Of a stretch of DNA of 53,688 bases, positions 35,043 through 44,810 are shown one piece after another; within the stretch, counting starts at the first letter, position 1; each line of letters starts with the position of its first letter. The stretch lies in NCBI GenBank assembly GCA_024402595.1, contig JAKSTL010000009.1, positions 1 through 53,688 of the forward strand, given 5' to 3'. A model generated the notes under the pieces. It was not told the origin of the DNA. It ran no database searches and saw nothing but the letters and a program-made list of their open reading frames with translations. The position numbers and the translations under genes were made by a program. The stretch is from Treponema sp. (GTDB lineage: Bacteria; Spirochaetota; Spirochaetia; Treponematales; Treponemataceae).

Positions 35043-37130
35043 TTATAGCAAACCCTTTTTTCGTCGCTTTTCCTGATAAAGCAAAGAGTCTGCGGCAGAC
35101 ATAAGAACAGAAAGGTCGTAGCTTCCATCCAAAGGGTATTCAACATAACCAAGACTGACAGAAAGCACAAACAGGGAATTGGTGTCTTCTGTCCAGCGGA
35201 TGCATTTTTCCTGCACCTTTTCGTTGATTCTGGCAAATATTTCTGGATTAAGCCCCGGACTTATAACAACAAACTCGTCGCCACCAATTCTGGCCACCAC
35301 ATCTGTTGCTCTAAAACTGGATTTTAAAATTCCCGCTTCTGCAATAATTGCTTTATCTCCAGACTCGTGACCAAAATTGTCGTTAATTTTTTTAAGACCA
35401 TCCATATCACAGAAAACCAGCAAACCTTTTTGCCCCATAGATTTAGATAAATCCAAGGTTTTTCCGCCAAAATCGAACAAGCCCCGTCTGTTCAAAATGC
35501 CTGTCAATTCATCGGTATGAGCAATTTTATCAAGAGTTGCATACTGTTCTGTATATATTTTCTTATCATTCTGACCAACTTTTATGGTATGCAAAGTAAA
35601 AAGCATATTGGAAATTGAGCGACGAAGTAAATCGTAAACAGCATAATCACAGTCAGACATTTCCAGCATTATATATCCATACTGATATTTTCCAGCAAAC
35701 AAAGAAAGAATTACCACCGCCTTTGAACTATCACTGTCGAAATAATAATTATAAGGTTCTGGTAAAAGAGAATCATTTGGGTCAAAAACAACAATATCTT
35801 CACCCTTCTGAGCTTCCATTTTTTTTGCCCGATAATTATTTTCTCTAACCTTATCATTAAAACAAAGAAGAACCGCTTCGTGTGGTAAATGGAAATAATC
35901 AAAAACCTCACTGCATTCAATAGGGTCTCTATACACAACAACCGAAGAAAATTGCAAATCCAAAGAAAGCAGATTGTCAACAATTTTATTTATTACATCA
36001 TCATCATCTACAAAATCATTTTTTATATCCATGTAAAGCTGGGCAACACGATAAACCTGAGACCTTTTATTATACCATCTTTGCGATACAGGATTTGATT
36101 CCGAAAGAATGGACAGAGAAGCCCTATCTATTTCGATGGATTTTTGATTACAAACCTTACTAAAAAAAGCAGAAGCACCTGTGGAATGTCTTAAAACGGC
36201 TTTCCCATCAATAACTTGAAGCAGAGGAACTTTTTCACCAGAAATCATTTTATGTAAAGTACTAACTGCCAAAGCTCCCATTTGTGGAATCATCTGGTTT
36301 ATGGTAGACAAAGATGGTTCTGAATATCGGGCTTTTCGTAAATCATCAAAACCTGTAATGACAATATCTTCTGGCACATTAAGTTTTAATTCTTTGCAAA
36401 AATCTGATGCAGCCACCGCCATATCATCATTAAAGGCAATAATGGCATCAAAATTGAAATAATCTTTTACTTCAAAACTCTGTCGCCCATTTTGTTGTAG
36501 CTGCAATTTCTTTTCTTCAATATATTTTGTTAATTCCTGTTTTGCAGATTCATAACTATAGTAAGTTTTTATTACAGTTACAGAAGACATTGGTAGACGG
36601 TTCTTCTGTATTGTCTGCCAGAAAAGTTTTTCGCGGAACAAAACTTCTTCCGATTGACTGTCCACAGATAAAAGCAATATTTTTCTAGACATTACATCCT
36701 GAATTACATGATCCAGCAAAGCGGTAAAAGCTTCTTCGTAATCTACAACCACAGAAGGAATGCCTGTAATTTCATTTCCAATATTTACAATGGGTAGCGG
36801 AGAGTATGAGTTCAAATATGAAGTGTAAGTTTTAAAATCTACATTATGAGTTAATGTGGCAGAATTAAAAATAAGACCATCCACATTATTTTCTTTAAGA
36901 AAGGCAGTAGACGCCATATTCTGATATTCAAAATCACCAAAATGATTCTGGAGAGAACCAATTTGAAAAACCAGACATTCCAAATCCAGCCTTTTACAAC
37001 ACTGTCTTACACTTTCTGCGAGAAACTCCGAATATTCTGTAACAATATAATCCAAAAGAAGACCAATTTTAATTTTTCTATTGGAAGGCAAATTGGACTT
37101 ATCTGTTTTCTTTTTCATATCCTCTGTCAT
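35043..37130 (-). CDS. Diguanylate cyclase with LacI-type sugar-receptor sensor
   Basis: About 695 residues, with no signal peptide or membrane helix, so cytoplasmic. Residues about 20-320 resemble the ligand-binding core of LacI/GalR regulators (KIKIGLLLDY, IVITGFDDLRKARYSEPSLSTI, MGALAVSTLHKMISGE) but without their DNA-binding headpiece. A middle GAF-like region is followed by a C-terminal GGDEF domain (TDELTGILNRRGL, RIGGDEFVVI) with an RxxD inhibition site (RATD) five residues before GGDEF. It should make c-di-GMP in response to a small ligand. The ATG at 37130 is preferred over a TTG at 37154. Confidence 0.9.
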   Translation of the reverse strand: MTEDMKKKTDKSNLPSNRKIKIGLLLDYIVTEYSEFLAESVRQCCKRLDLECLVFQIGSLQNHFGDFEYQNMASTAFLKENNVDGLIFNSATLTHNVDFKTYTSYLNSYSPLPIVNIGNEITGIPSVVVDYEEAFTALLDHVIQDVMSRKILLLSVDSQSEEVLFREKLFWQTIQKNRLPMSSVTVIKTYYSYESAKQELTKYIEEKKLQLQQNGRQSFEVKDYFNFDAIIAFNDDMAVAASDFCKELKLNVPEDIVITGFDDLRKARYSEPSLSTINQMIPQMGALAVSTLHKMISGEKVPLLQVIDGKAVLRHSTGASAFFSKVCNQKSIEIDRASLSILSESNPVSQRWYNKRSQVYRVAQLYMDIKNDFVDDDDVINKIVDNLLSLDLQFSSVVVYRDPIECSEVFDYFHLPHEAVLLCFNDKVRENNYRAKKMEAQKGEDIVVFDPNDSLLPEPYNYYFDSDSSKAVVILSLFAGKYQYGYIMLEMSDCDYAVYDLLRRSISNMLFTLHTIKVGQNDKKIYTEQYATLDKIAHTDELTGILNRRGLFDFGGKTLDLSKSMGQKGLLVFCDMDGLKKINDNFGHESGDKAIIAEAGILKSSFRATDVVARIGGDEFVVISPGLNPEIFARINEKVQEKCIRWTEDTNSLFVLSVSLGYVEYPLDGSYDLSVLMSAADSLLYQEKRRKKGLL

Positions 37131-37222
37131 ATTCTTACCGTTTAATTTAGTCAATCCTAAAACCTAGCAAATTATTGAATCATTTATAACGCCAATTCAG
37201 AAAAACAATAAATTAAAAATTA

Positions 37223-39181
37223 CTATTTATTTGCTTTTTTCCGCCGTTTCTCTTTATAGAGAGATGAATCTGCATCCGAAAGGATTTTATTCAATTGATA
37301 ACCATTTTTCTCATCAGGGTAAAGACAATATCCCATACTTATAGACAAACCAAAAGGCGACTGGTTATTTTTTGTCCATTCAGCACAATCTTTATCAATA
37401 TTAGCTTTAAGTTCAAGGAACTTTTCTTCCGTCATCCCAGGACTGATTACCGCAAACTCATCGCCACCTAATCGGCTTAAAACATCATTACCTCTAAAGT
37501 TTTGTCTAAGAATCTGACCTTGGGCTTTAATGGCTTCATCACCCGCTTCGTGCCCGTATGTGTCGTTGATTTTTTTAAGACCATCCATATCACAGAAAAT
37601 TACCAGACCTGTAGTTCCAGTCGCTTCTGAATAATTCATTGTTGCCTGTCCAATTTGAATAAATCCCCGTCTATTCCGCAAACCAGTCAATTCATCCGTA
37701 TTAGCAATTAAATCAAGCTTTGTATATTTATCTGTAATAACAGTTTTTTCCCGCAGAAAATTGGTATAAGAAAAACTAGACTCTATTTGATTGGCTATAG
37801 CCTTTGCCACCACATCATAAACACCCGCATCATACGAACTTCTATCCAAAATAATATAACCATATTGAATCTCGTTATGATAAAGCGCAATGAGAATAGA
37901 ACCTTCCGTAGAAATATTGATTAATCCCGGAGGAAGCATCCAGTCGTTAGGGTCAAAAAGTACAGGAGTTTTTATCTTTGAACCATCAAATCCAGTTTTA
38001 TAATCAAAACCACCAAGCACAATGGCTTTATGCGGCAAATTAAAATATTCAAAGGCTTGATGCATCTCTACTGGTTTTTCGTATACTATAATAGCTGTAG
38101 ATTGGAATCCATAATTTTTTAGCGATTCGGTAAGAAGACTTCCCACATTGGTTAATTCCGTCTGATGATTCATTTGTGCATAAAATTGAGCAGCCTGCAA
38201 TAATTGAGAACGACGATTATACCATTCTGAAACTGAAAACTTATCGTTTACATCTTCGCTTAAATCATCCTGCATATAATCTTCGTTATAAAGTTCCGAA
38301 GCATTTCTTCTGGAAGATTGACGGAGAATTGTCTTTGCTTTAATTTCCTGTGTCATTGGAACATCTTCTTCCCGCAGGATTTTACACAAAGTTTGTGCGG
38401 CAATATATCCCTGATAATCTACCTGTTGATTTACCGAAGTAAGAGTTGGATTTGAAAAAGATGCCCGTTGCAAATCGTCAAAGCCCGTAACAAGTATATC
38501 CTGTGGCACATCTTTATGAAGACGCTTTTGAACAAAATCAATACAGGCATAGGCGGTATCATCGTTTAAAGAAACAATGGCGTCGTAATCAAAAGTTTTA
38601 TGTTTCTTTAAATAAGCATCCAGTTGATGATAGGCGGATGAATATTCAAAATTACTTTTTAGAATAAGTGTATGTGTGTCATAAAGATTATTTCTCTTCA
38701 ACACATTTTTAAAAATCTGCGTTCTGTTTTTTACTTCCTGAGAATTACTGTTTACTCCCATCAGCGCAATTTTTTTACAATGCTGTACATCAATTATATA
38801 TTGAAGCATAGAATCAAAAGCCTGATTAGAATCTGCGGTAATAGAAGGAATCTTTGGTAAAACCATGGAAACATTTACCATAGGAACTGATTTATAAGAA
38901 CGAAGATAAGAAAGGAACTCTTTTTTTGACATACCATGGAGCTGAGTTCCCGAATCGATGATAATTCCATCAATATTTTCTTTTTTTATTAAAGCGGTTA
39001 TGGCAAGATTCTGATAATTATAGGAACCTTCTGATGTAGATTTAATTTCGCCAATAGTATAAACCAATAACTCTACATTATTTTCTTTACAGTATGAGGC
39101 AATTCCATTTAATAGATTTTCAGAATATTCAGATGATAAATAGTCAAGAATTAGACCTATTCTCATTTTTCCATTAAGCAT
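37223..39181 (-). CDS. Second diguanylate cyclase with LacI-type sensor
   Basis: 652 residues, a paralogue of the preceding protein with the same order: LacI-type receptor core (MRIGLILDYLSSEYSENLLNG, ILVTGFDDLQRASFSNPTLTSV), middle domain, GGDEF (TDELTGLRNRRGF, RLGGDEFAVI) and an RxxD site (RGND). The two differ strongly in the sensor half, which suggests different ligands after an old tandem duplication. A TATAAT ends 8 nt before the ATG at 39181 and there is no ribosome site. It is separated from its paralogue by about 90 bp. Confidence 0.9.
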   Translation of the reverse strand: MLNGKMRIGLILDYLSSEYSENLLNGIASYCKENNVELLVYTIGEIKSTSEGSYNYQNLAITALIKKENIDGIIIDSGTQLHGMSKKEFLSYLRSYKSVPMVNVSMVLPKIPSITADSNQAFDSMLQYIIDVQHCKKIALMGVNSNSQEVKNRTQIFKNVLKRNNLYDTHTLILKSNFEYSSAYHQLDAYLKKHKTFDYDAIVSLNDDTAYACIDFVQKRLHKDVPQDILVTGFDDLQRASFSNPTLTSVNQQVDYQGYIAAQTLCKILREEDVPMTQEIKAKTILRQSSRRNASELYNEDYMQDDLSEDVNDKFSVSEWYNRRSQLLQAAQFYAQMNHQTELTNVGSLLTESLKNYGFQSTAIIVYEKPVEMHQAFEYFNLPHKAIVLGGFDYKTGFDGSKIKTPVLFDPNDWMLPPGLINISTEGSILIALYHNEIQYGYIILDRSSYDAGVYDVVAKAIANQIESSFSYTNFLREKTVITDKYTKLDLIANTDELTGLRNRRGFIQIGQATMNYSEATGTTGLVIFCDMDGLKKINDTYGHEAGDEAIKAQGQILRQNFRGNDVLSRLGGDEFAVISPGMTEEKFLELKANIDKDCAEWTKNNQSPFGLSISMGYCLYPDEKNGYQLNKILSDADSSLYKEKRRKKANK

Positions 39182-39189
39182 TTGTATCA

Positions 39190-39218
39190 ATTATAAAAGC
39201 AAAAAGTTTTTTTGTCAT
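39190..39218 (-). promoter_or_regulatory. Promoter of the second GGDEF gene, predicted leaderless
   Basis: On the minus strand ATGACA (39218-39213), 17 bp, TATAAT (39195-39190), 8 nt, ATG at 39181. Confidence 0.6.
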
Positions 39219-39259
39219 TTTTTATTTCGAGGAAAATTGTATTTGTAAAGATTTTCAGT

Positions 39260-41524
39260 TTAATCTTTTATAAGGGTGAGAGATTTTTGTTGATATTCTG
39301 GTAAAAAGACTTTCTTTCCGCCATTTTCAAAGGCTACTGTAATTTTAAACTCACCTTCCACCATATTTGCAGCGGTAATTATGCCATAGCCATATTCATC
39401 GTGAAAGAGTTTTGCACCTTTTTTCCATTTTTCCATCAATTCTTGTTGAACTTGGGAAATCTCTTGAGAGGCATTTGAAGAAGCAAAAGAATCTGCATTT
39501 TTACCAAAAGTTACGCCAGCATTTTTTGATTTTCCACCAAGAGGATTAAAGCCAAAGGGAGTTCTACCAATGATTTTAAAACCGGCGGCGGCTTCCTGAA
39601 GAAAAATACTTGGGCGCATATACTGCAAGGAACCATACATCACTCGTTTTTGCGCTGAAGTAACATAAAGTTCATTTTTAGCTCTTGTAATACCTACATA
39701 AAACAAACGCCTTTCTTCTTCTAGGTCGCTTACAGATTTATCTGCTCTTGGAAAAATGCCTTCTTCCAGGCCAGTAATAATTACATTGTTATATTCCAGA
39801 CCTTTTGTGTTGTGCAAGGTAATCAAAGTAACTGCATCATTGGAATTGCCGTTTTTTTCACTTTCTTCTTCCAAAGAACGGTCAAGATTGATGGCATCCA
39901 AAAAAGCTACGAGTCCGTCCACAGAACCTTCATAAGAACTGGCACTGTTTACCAATTCCTGAAGATTCGCAACCCGTTGTGTGCCTTCAATTTCATCTGT
40001 TGCCTTATGATAATCGTTCAATCCAGAATCTTGAATCACAAGCTCAATAAAATCTGACAATTTTTTAGAAGAATTAAAATTATTGGCAAAAATCTCAAAC
40101 ATTTTACAGAAGCTTTCCGCTCCATCTCTGGCTTTTTTTGATAACTCCCCAGACATATTTTTTAAGGTTACCAAAAGATCTTCATAATAAAGTGACAGTT
40201 CTCCATTGTCGTCTGTACGAGTCTGCAATGCCTGAGTTAAAATTTTATCCTGAGTTTTTTCACCAATTCCTCTAGCAGGTTTATTCACAATTCTTCTAAA
40301 AGAAATTTCATCCTTAGGATTTGCACACAAAGACAAATAAGCCAGTGCATCCTTAATTTCTTCCCGCTCATAAAATTTAAGCGAACCCACAACCACATAA
40401 GGAATCTTTTTATGAAGAAATTCTTTTTCAAAATTCAAGGACTGAGCATTGGTTCTATACAAAATTGCCCAATCCGAATACTTCTGTCCCCGTTCCACAG
40501 ATTTTTTTATAAGATTTCCGCAAATAAATGCTTCCTGCGTATAATCGTCCACAAAAATCAAAGCGGGAGTTCCACCTTCCCCACGATGAGCTATAAGATT
40601 TTTACCAAGCCTTCCTGAATTATTTTTAACCGCCAGTTCTGCCAATGAAAGAATCTTACTGGTGGAACGATAATTTCTCTCCAAACGAATAATGTCGGTT
40701 CCAGGAAACTTATCTGGAAAAGTTAAAATATTTTGAACTTCTGCACCACGGAAATGGTAAATTGACTGATCATCATCACCAACAACACAAACATAAGCGG
40801 GAGAATCACTTTTTACACCAGAAAGTTCCTGCAAAAGTCTATATTGGGCAATGTTGGAATCCTGATATTCATCAACCATAATAACGCTAAAACGCTGATG
40901 AATATAAGAAGAAATAATCGGGCTTTCTTCCATAACCTTTACAGGCATCATGATTAAATCTCCAAAATCCACATTTCCTGTTGCTCGAAGGCGTTTTTCG
41001 TAGGCAGAATAAATTTCATTCAGATTGAACTCGCTGGCGGTAATAGACAAATCATCTTCTGGAGTTAAACAATAATCTTTACAAAGGGCAATTTGATGAG
41101 CCACAACATGACTTTCTTTTGTGGAAAGAGTAGGTACTGCTTTTTTTACAAGAGTTGCCATATCTTCATCATCGTAAACTGTAAAAGAAGATTCTAATCC
41201 AACATCTTCTGCAAACTTTCGCAAAAACCAAGAACCAAAAGAGTGAAATGTTCGTATTTGTGAATGCTGAGCCTGTTCTTCCATTGCTACAGCCCGTTCC
41301 CGCATTTCGTTAGCTGCCTTTTTTGTAAAAGTTACAGATAAAATTGAGAAAGGATTTACATTTTTTTGATTTATGAGATAAGCAATTTTTGTAGTTATAA
41401 CTCTCGTTTTTCCAGAACCAGCTCCAGCCAGAATCAATAAAGAGGAACCTTCGTGTTCAACTGCTTGTCGCTGTTCCTCATTTAGAACCGCGAGATATTC
41501 TTCCATAGGATTCAATTCATTCAT
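39260..41524 (-). CDS. pcrA: UvrD/PcrA-type superfamily 1 DNA helicase
   Basis: 754 residues. Walker A GAGSGKT (34-40), VTFTKKAANEMR, VDEYQDSN (motif II), VVGDDDQSIYHFRGAE (motif III), LERNYRST (motif IV), LITLHNTKGLEYNNV (motif V) and FYVGITRAKNELYVT (motif VI) are all present. The C-terminal 55 residues form a Tudor-like module (GAKLFHDEYGYGIITAAN...VAFENGGKKVFLP) as in PcrA, which binds RNA polymerase. It unwinds DNA in repair and at stalled replication. It lies 21 bp after rimO, at the end of the lolA-rodZ-like-rimO-pcrA run. Confidence 0.94.
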   Translation of the reverse strand: MNELNPMEEYLAVLNEEQRQAVEHEGSSLLILAGAGSGKTRVITTKIAYLINQKNVNPFSILSVTFTKKAANEMRERAVAMEEQAQHSQIRTFHSFGSWFLRKFAEDVGLESSFTVYDDEDMATLVKKAVPTLSTKESHVVAHQIALCKDYCLTPEDDLSITASEFNLNEIYSAYEKRLRATGNVDFGDLIMMPVKVMEESPIISSYIHQRFSVIMVDEYQDSNIAQYRLLQELSGVKSDSPAYVCVVGDDDQSIYHFRGAEVQNILTFPDKFPGTDIIRLERNYRSTSKILSLAELAVKNNSGRLGKNLIAHRGEGGTPALIFVDDYTQEAFICGNLIKKSVERGQKYSDWAILYRTNAQSLNFEKEFLHKKIPYVVVGSLKFYEREEIKDALAYLSLCANPKDEISFRRIVNKPARGIGEKTQDKILTQALQTRTDDNGELSLYYEDLLVTLKNMSGELSKKARDGAESFCKMFEIFANNFNSSKKLSDFIELVIQDSGLNDYHKATDEIEGTQRVANLQELVNSASSYEGSVDGLVAFLDAINLDRSLEEESEKNGNSNDAVTLITLHNTKGLEYNNVIITGLEEGIFPRADKSVSDLEEERRLFYVGITRAKNELYVTSAQKRVMYGSLQYMRPSIFLQEAAAGFKIIGRTPFGFNPLGGKSKNAGVTFGKNADSFASSNASQEISQVQQELMEKWKKGAKLFHDEYGYGIITAANMVEGEFKITVAFENGGKKVFLPEYQQKSLTLIKD

Positions 41525-41545
41525 ATTACAGAAACCTTAGAATCT

Positions 41546-43027
41546 TTAAAGCACAAACTGAAGCTTATCAGTTTCTTTACATTTTTTTTGCAGAGAAACA
41601 AATCTTGCATCCAAATCTACACCAGTACTTGCAAGAATCTTTGCAGAAACCACATTTCCAGCTTTTACCGCTTCCACCTGTTTTGCATCATCCAAGTCAT
41701 AACGAATAACAACACAGCCATCAACTTCTGGAGCCTGAAACCATGCCCGCCCAATAGCAAGACCTTCTGTAGGATTTTCTTCGCTATTATTTTCAATTAT
41801 TTCTTCAATAATTACCTTAAGATTCTGTCCCACATAAGATTCCAGCTTTTTCATGGTAATTTCCAGCTGAATCTCTTCCAGCATTGCCGCTCTTTTTTTT
41901 GCAACACGCCCAGGCACTCTATTTTTCAAATTATAAGCAGGTGTGTCCTCTTCTCGACTATATGGAAAACAACCCGACCAAGTTGGCTGAATTGTTTTAA
42001 GAAAGTTTCGAGTATTTTCTGCAGATTTATCTGTTTCTCCCGGAAAACCTGTTAAAAAAGTTGTTCTAATAGCACAATCTGGTAAAACAGCACGAATATT
42101 GTTCACAAGCTGAACATATTGTTCAAAAGAACCCTTTCTGTTCATTTTGTGAATAATTTCATCATCTCCACTTTGAAATGGAATATCAAAATAATGGGCA
42201 AACCGTTCATCAGACTTCATAATTTCAAGAATATCTGGGGTAAAATGATCTGGATGAATATACAAAGTACGAATTAAAAAATCATCATCCTTATTTTCAT
42301 TGATTTTTATTTCGTGAAGTTTTGTAAGCAAAAGCCCCAAAGGTGAAAGCTGTAAACCATCTGCTTCTTTTTTCAATGCTAAATCCACAGGTTCCAGCCC
42401 AGTACCATAAGCCGCCAAATCTTGACCAATAAGATTTATTTCATACACTCCAGCATCTACAAGAGTTTTTACTTCCTCCACAATATCCTGCCAAGGACGA
42501 CTGCGCAATTCTCCACGAATCAAAGGAATTGCACAAAAAGAACAATGATTAGAACAACCTTCCGTTACTTTTACAAATGCACTGCCCTTAAAATTATACA
42601 GATATGGACGATTTCCTGTACTTACTCCAGTCTGTTCATAAGTGCGAAGCAAACATCCCTTGTTAGATTCAGAAGAAAAAGTCTTCATAAAATCAACAAT
42701 TTTTGATAAATCACCATTACCAAAAACGCCACTTAATTCTGGCATAGATTCCGAAAGCATTTGAGCATATCGCTGGGCAAGACAACCGGTTAAAATAATT
42801 TTTGCATTTGGATAAGCAGCTTTTACCGCATAAATAGAGTCAATAGATTCTTTTTTTGCCGATTCAATAAAACCACAGGAATTAATAAAAATAAAATCCG
42901 CTTCTGCTGGATTCTTCGTAAAAACAAACCCTTCATCCTGTAAAAAACCAGCAATTATTTCGCCATCAGTTTGATTTTTTGCACATCCATGCTGATCGAT
43001 ATAAAAATATTGTTTAGTCAAGTTCAA
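41546..43027 (-). CDS. rimO: Ribosomal protein S12 methylthiotransferase RimO
   Basis: 493 residues, radical-SAM enzyme that methylthiolates an Asp of ribosomal protein S12. The N-terminal cluster cysteines are C15 (DQHGCAKNQTDGE), C51 and C82; the radical-SAM motif is C158-x3-C162-x2-C165 (EGCSNHCSFCAIP). A TRAM domain ends the protein with RAWFQAPEVDGCVVI, typical of RimO rather than MiaB. The start has no ATG near: TTG at 43027 or TTG at 43021, the latter overlapping the stop of the upstream gene. GGTGG lies upstream. Confidence 0.92.
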   Translation of the reverse strand: MNLTKQYFYIDQHGCAKNQTDGEIIAGFLQDEGFVFTKNPAEADFIFINSCGFIESAKKESIDSIYAVKAAYPNAKIILTGCLAQRYAQMLSESMPELSGVFGNGDLSKIVDFMKTFSSESNKGCLLRTYEQTGVSTGNRPYLYNFKGSAFVKVTEGCSNHCSFCAIPLIRGELRSRPWQDIVEEVKTLVDAGVYEINLIGQDLAAYGTGLEPVDLALKKEADGLQLSPLGLLLTKLHEIKINENKDDDFLIRTLYIHPDHFTPDILEIMKSDERFAHYFDIPFQSGDDEIIHKMNRKGSFEQYVQLVNNIRAVLPDCAIRTTFLTGFPGETDKSAENTRNFLKTIQPTWSGCFPYSREEDTPAYNLKNRVPGRVAKKRAAMLEEIQLEITMKKLESYVGQNLKVIIEEIIENNSEENPTEGLAIGRAWFQAPEVDGCVVIRYDLDDAKQVEAVKAGNVVSAKILASTGVDLDARFVSLQKKCKETDKLQFVL

Positions 43028-44111
43028 TTACCACCAGTTTATATTTTCCGTCTGTATCTTTTATCCATTTAATATCTTCTACAAAAACCTGACCGGCAGC
43101 ACCAATGTCTAAATCAAAAGTTTTTGAATCAGCAATAAGCGAAAATTTAACTGTGTTATTATTTGAAATCCATAATCTTATGCCGTTTTTTGGAGTGGCA
43201 GTAAAAACTTCACCACGAGTAAAATAGGTTTCAACCGTCTCGGAATTGTCTACTTTATGTCGGAATAAGCATGGTCCTCTAAAACTTGCATTTATTGTAA
43301 AAGGATATGCACGGTTATCTTCAATAATTACTTTCTGAGGATGTTTTGACTTCAAATCTGATGCCAACGGAATAGACAATTCATCCACCGAAGAATTAGA
43401 TTGTCTTTGATTATAAAGACCATTTCGCAAAAGCATATTTACTTCAACACCACGACTGGCATCTGTATAAGAAATATCTGCAACATAGATAATTAAATCT
43501 GGCTTAGAATCACCATCAATATCTATTTCTGTTTCCTCGGCCAAATCTGTATAATAAACACCGCTTGGAGTATCCAAACCAAAGGAAGATAAAGTATCTC
43601 TAACAGTAAGAACAATCTGACCATTTTCTGTAGAAACAAGAATCTGATCTCCTTTGTACACTCTTTGAGAAAACTTTTTATCTGTTAACTGATATTGTCG
43701 AGTTTTCAGCTGATTCGAAACAACAACTTCCTCTTCCGAAACTTTAGTTTTTCGTGTCAGCAAAAGAACTAAAACTGTAACGGCAACACCAACAATAAAC
43801 ACTATGGGAATAACAATTACAGGCACCAGCCACCGTGATTTAGGTTTCTCCAACAATCCTTCTGGCACCGGTGATTCCTGAATCTTTTTATTGTTATAAA
43901 GTTTAAGAATAAAATCTGTATCTAGTTCAAGATAATTGGAATAATTTCGCAAAAATCCAATCATATAAGCTTCGCCTGGAAAAACCGAAGAGTTTTCTTC
44001 TTCCAAGGCTTGAAGATATTTTCTTTCAATTGATATTTCTCTAGCAACTTTTTCAATATCAAGATTCTTTTCTAATCGGGCATCCTGAAGTAACTTGCCA
44101 AAACTTTCCAT
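43014..44111 (-). CDS. RodZ-like membrane protein with N-terminal helix-turn-helix
   Basis: 365 residues. Residues 1-75 form a RodZ-type HTH domain (FGKLLQDARLEKNLDIEKVAREISIERKYLQALE...FPGEAYMIGFLRNYSNYL). One membrane helix spans about 93-118, followed by a 245-residue periplasmic beta-rich domain that also contains an EF-hand-like DIDGDSKPDL stretch. RodZ proteins link MreB to cell-wall synthesis. AAGGA lies nine bases before the ATG. It follows the LolA-like gene by 26 bp and overlaps rimO. Confidence 0.82.
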   Translation of the reverse strand: MESFGKLLQDARLEKNLDIEKVAREISIERKYLQALEEENSSVFPGEAYMIGFLRNYSNYLELDTDFILKLYNNKKIQESPVPEGLLEKPKSRWLVPVIVIPIVFIVGVAVTVLVLLLTRKTKVSEEEVVVSNQLKTRQYQLTDKKFSQRVYKGDQILVSTENGQIVLTVRDTLSSFGLDTPSGVYYTDLAEETEIDIDGDSKPDLIIYVADISYTDASRGVEVNMLLRNGLYNQRQSNSSVDELSIPLASDLKSKHPQKVIIEDNRAYPFTINASFRGPCLFRHKVDNSETVETYFTRGEVFTATPKNGIRLWISNNNTVKFSLIADSKTFDLDIGAAGQVFVEDIKWIKDTDGKYKLVVIELD

Positions 44112-44137
44112 AGGGCTATCCTTTATTGAAGAAATGA

Positions 44138-44800
44138 TTATTCAGCAAACAAAAAATTGTTAAAGTTATTTGCAGAAGAAGGTGGATCATAAATAAATCG
44201 CTGATCGGTAATATCCTGATTTAATTTATAATCGTAGAAATTGAAAAGCAAGGTCTCGCCTTTTGGTGTAACAGCTTCTATTCTGCGGATTAATTTTGTT
44301 TTTTCGTTAACAGAAAGTTTAATGTATCTAAAAGCTTCTGAAGGACTCTTTCGGCTAAGAATAAACTTAACTACCATTTCATCCGAACCATTTTCTAAAG
44401 GCTCTGCGCTCTGTCCTGTTTCGTAAGCTACCGAATAATAACGGCTTAACAAAGAAAGTCCTTGAGGTGTAGTTAAAGATACGGTATTTCCTTCTTTTGA
44501 AATTGACTGCTGTAAAACTGCCGATGAATCTGGGAGATAAATAGTGAGCATATCTCCATTAAAACAGATTACCTGTTCCTGAGGATTTGTATAGTCTAAT
44601 CGAAGTAAATCTGGGGCTTTAAAAGAAACTTTTCCCGCAGTTTCCTGTTTTTCTACTTTGATTTCAAAATCAGCTTCGTAATCTTTTAAAGTTCCGTAAT
44701 ATTCAGATATTGTTTTAAAATATGCACTTGCAGTAGTAATTCCCTGCGCAAAAAGAGATGTTGCTGCAAGCATAAAAAATGCACTGATTATCTTTTTCAT
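44138..44800 (-). CDS. lolA: LolA-like outer-membrane lipoprotein carrier
   Basis: 220 residues with a signal peptide (MKKIISAFFMLAATSLFAQ). The body matches the LolA fold: an ISEYYGTLKDYEADFEIKVE start, KVSFKAPDLLRLDYTNPQEQVICFNGDMLTIYLPD, and late RYIKLSVNEKTKLIRRIEAVTPKGETLLFNFYDYKLN. It would carry lipoproteins across the periplasm; no LolB is seen here. First gene of the run lolA-rodZ-like-rimO-pcrA. Its promoter ends 8 nt before the ATG and a perfect 10-bp inverted repeat flanks the start codon. Confidence 0.82.
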   Translation of the reverse strand: MKKIISAFFMLAATSLFAQGITTASAYFKTISEYYGTLKDYEADFEIKVEKQETAGKVSFKAPDLLRLDYTNPQEQVICFNGDMLTIYLPDSSAVLQQSISKEGNTVSLTTPQGLSLLSRYYSVAYETGQSAEPLENGSDEMVVKFILSRKSPSEAFRYIKLSVNEKTKLIRRIEAVTPKGETLLFNFYDYKLNQDITDQRFIYDPPSSANNFNNFLFAE

Positions 44801-44810
44801 ATCAGTGCAT
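44779..44810. promoter_or_regulatory. Perfect 10-bp inverted repeat enclosing the lolA start codon
   Basis: ATGCACTGAT (44779-44788) and ATCAGTGCAT (44801-44810) are exact reverse complements with a 12-bp centre that holds the lolA ATG (44798-44800). The outer arm overlaps the -10 box by two bases. It may be an operator for a dimeric repressor or, in the RNA, a hairpin presenting the start codon in its loop. Confidence 0.65.
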
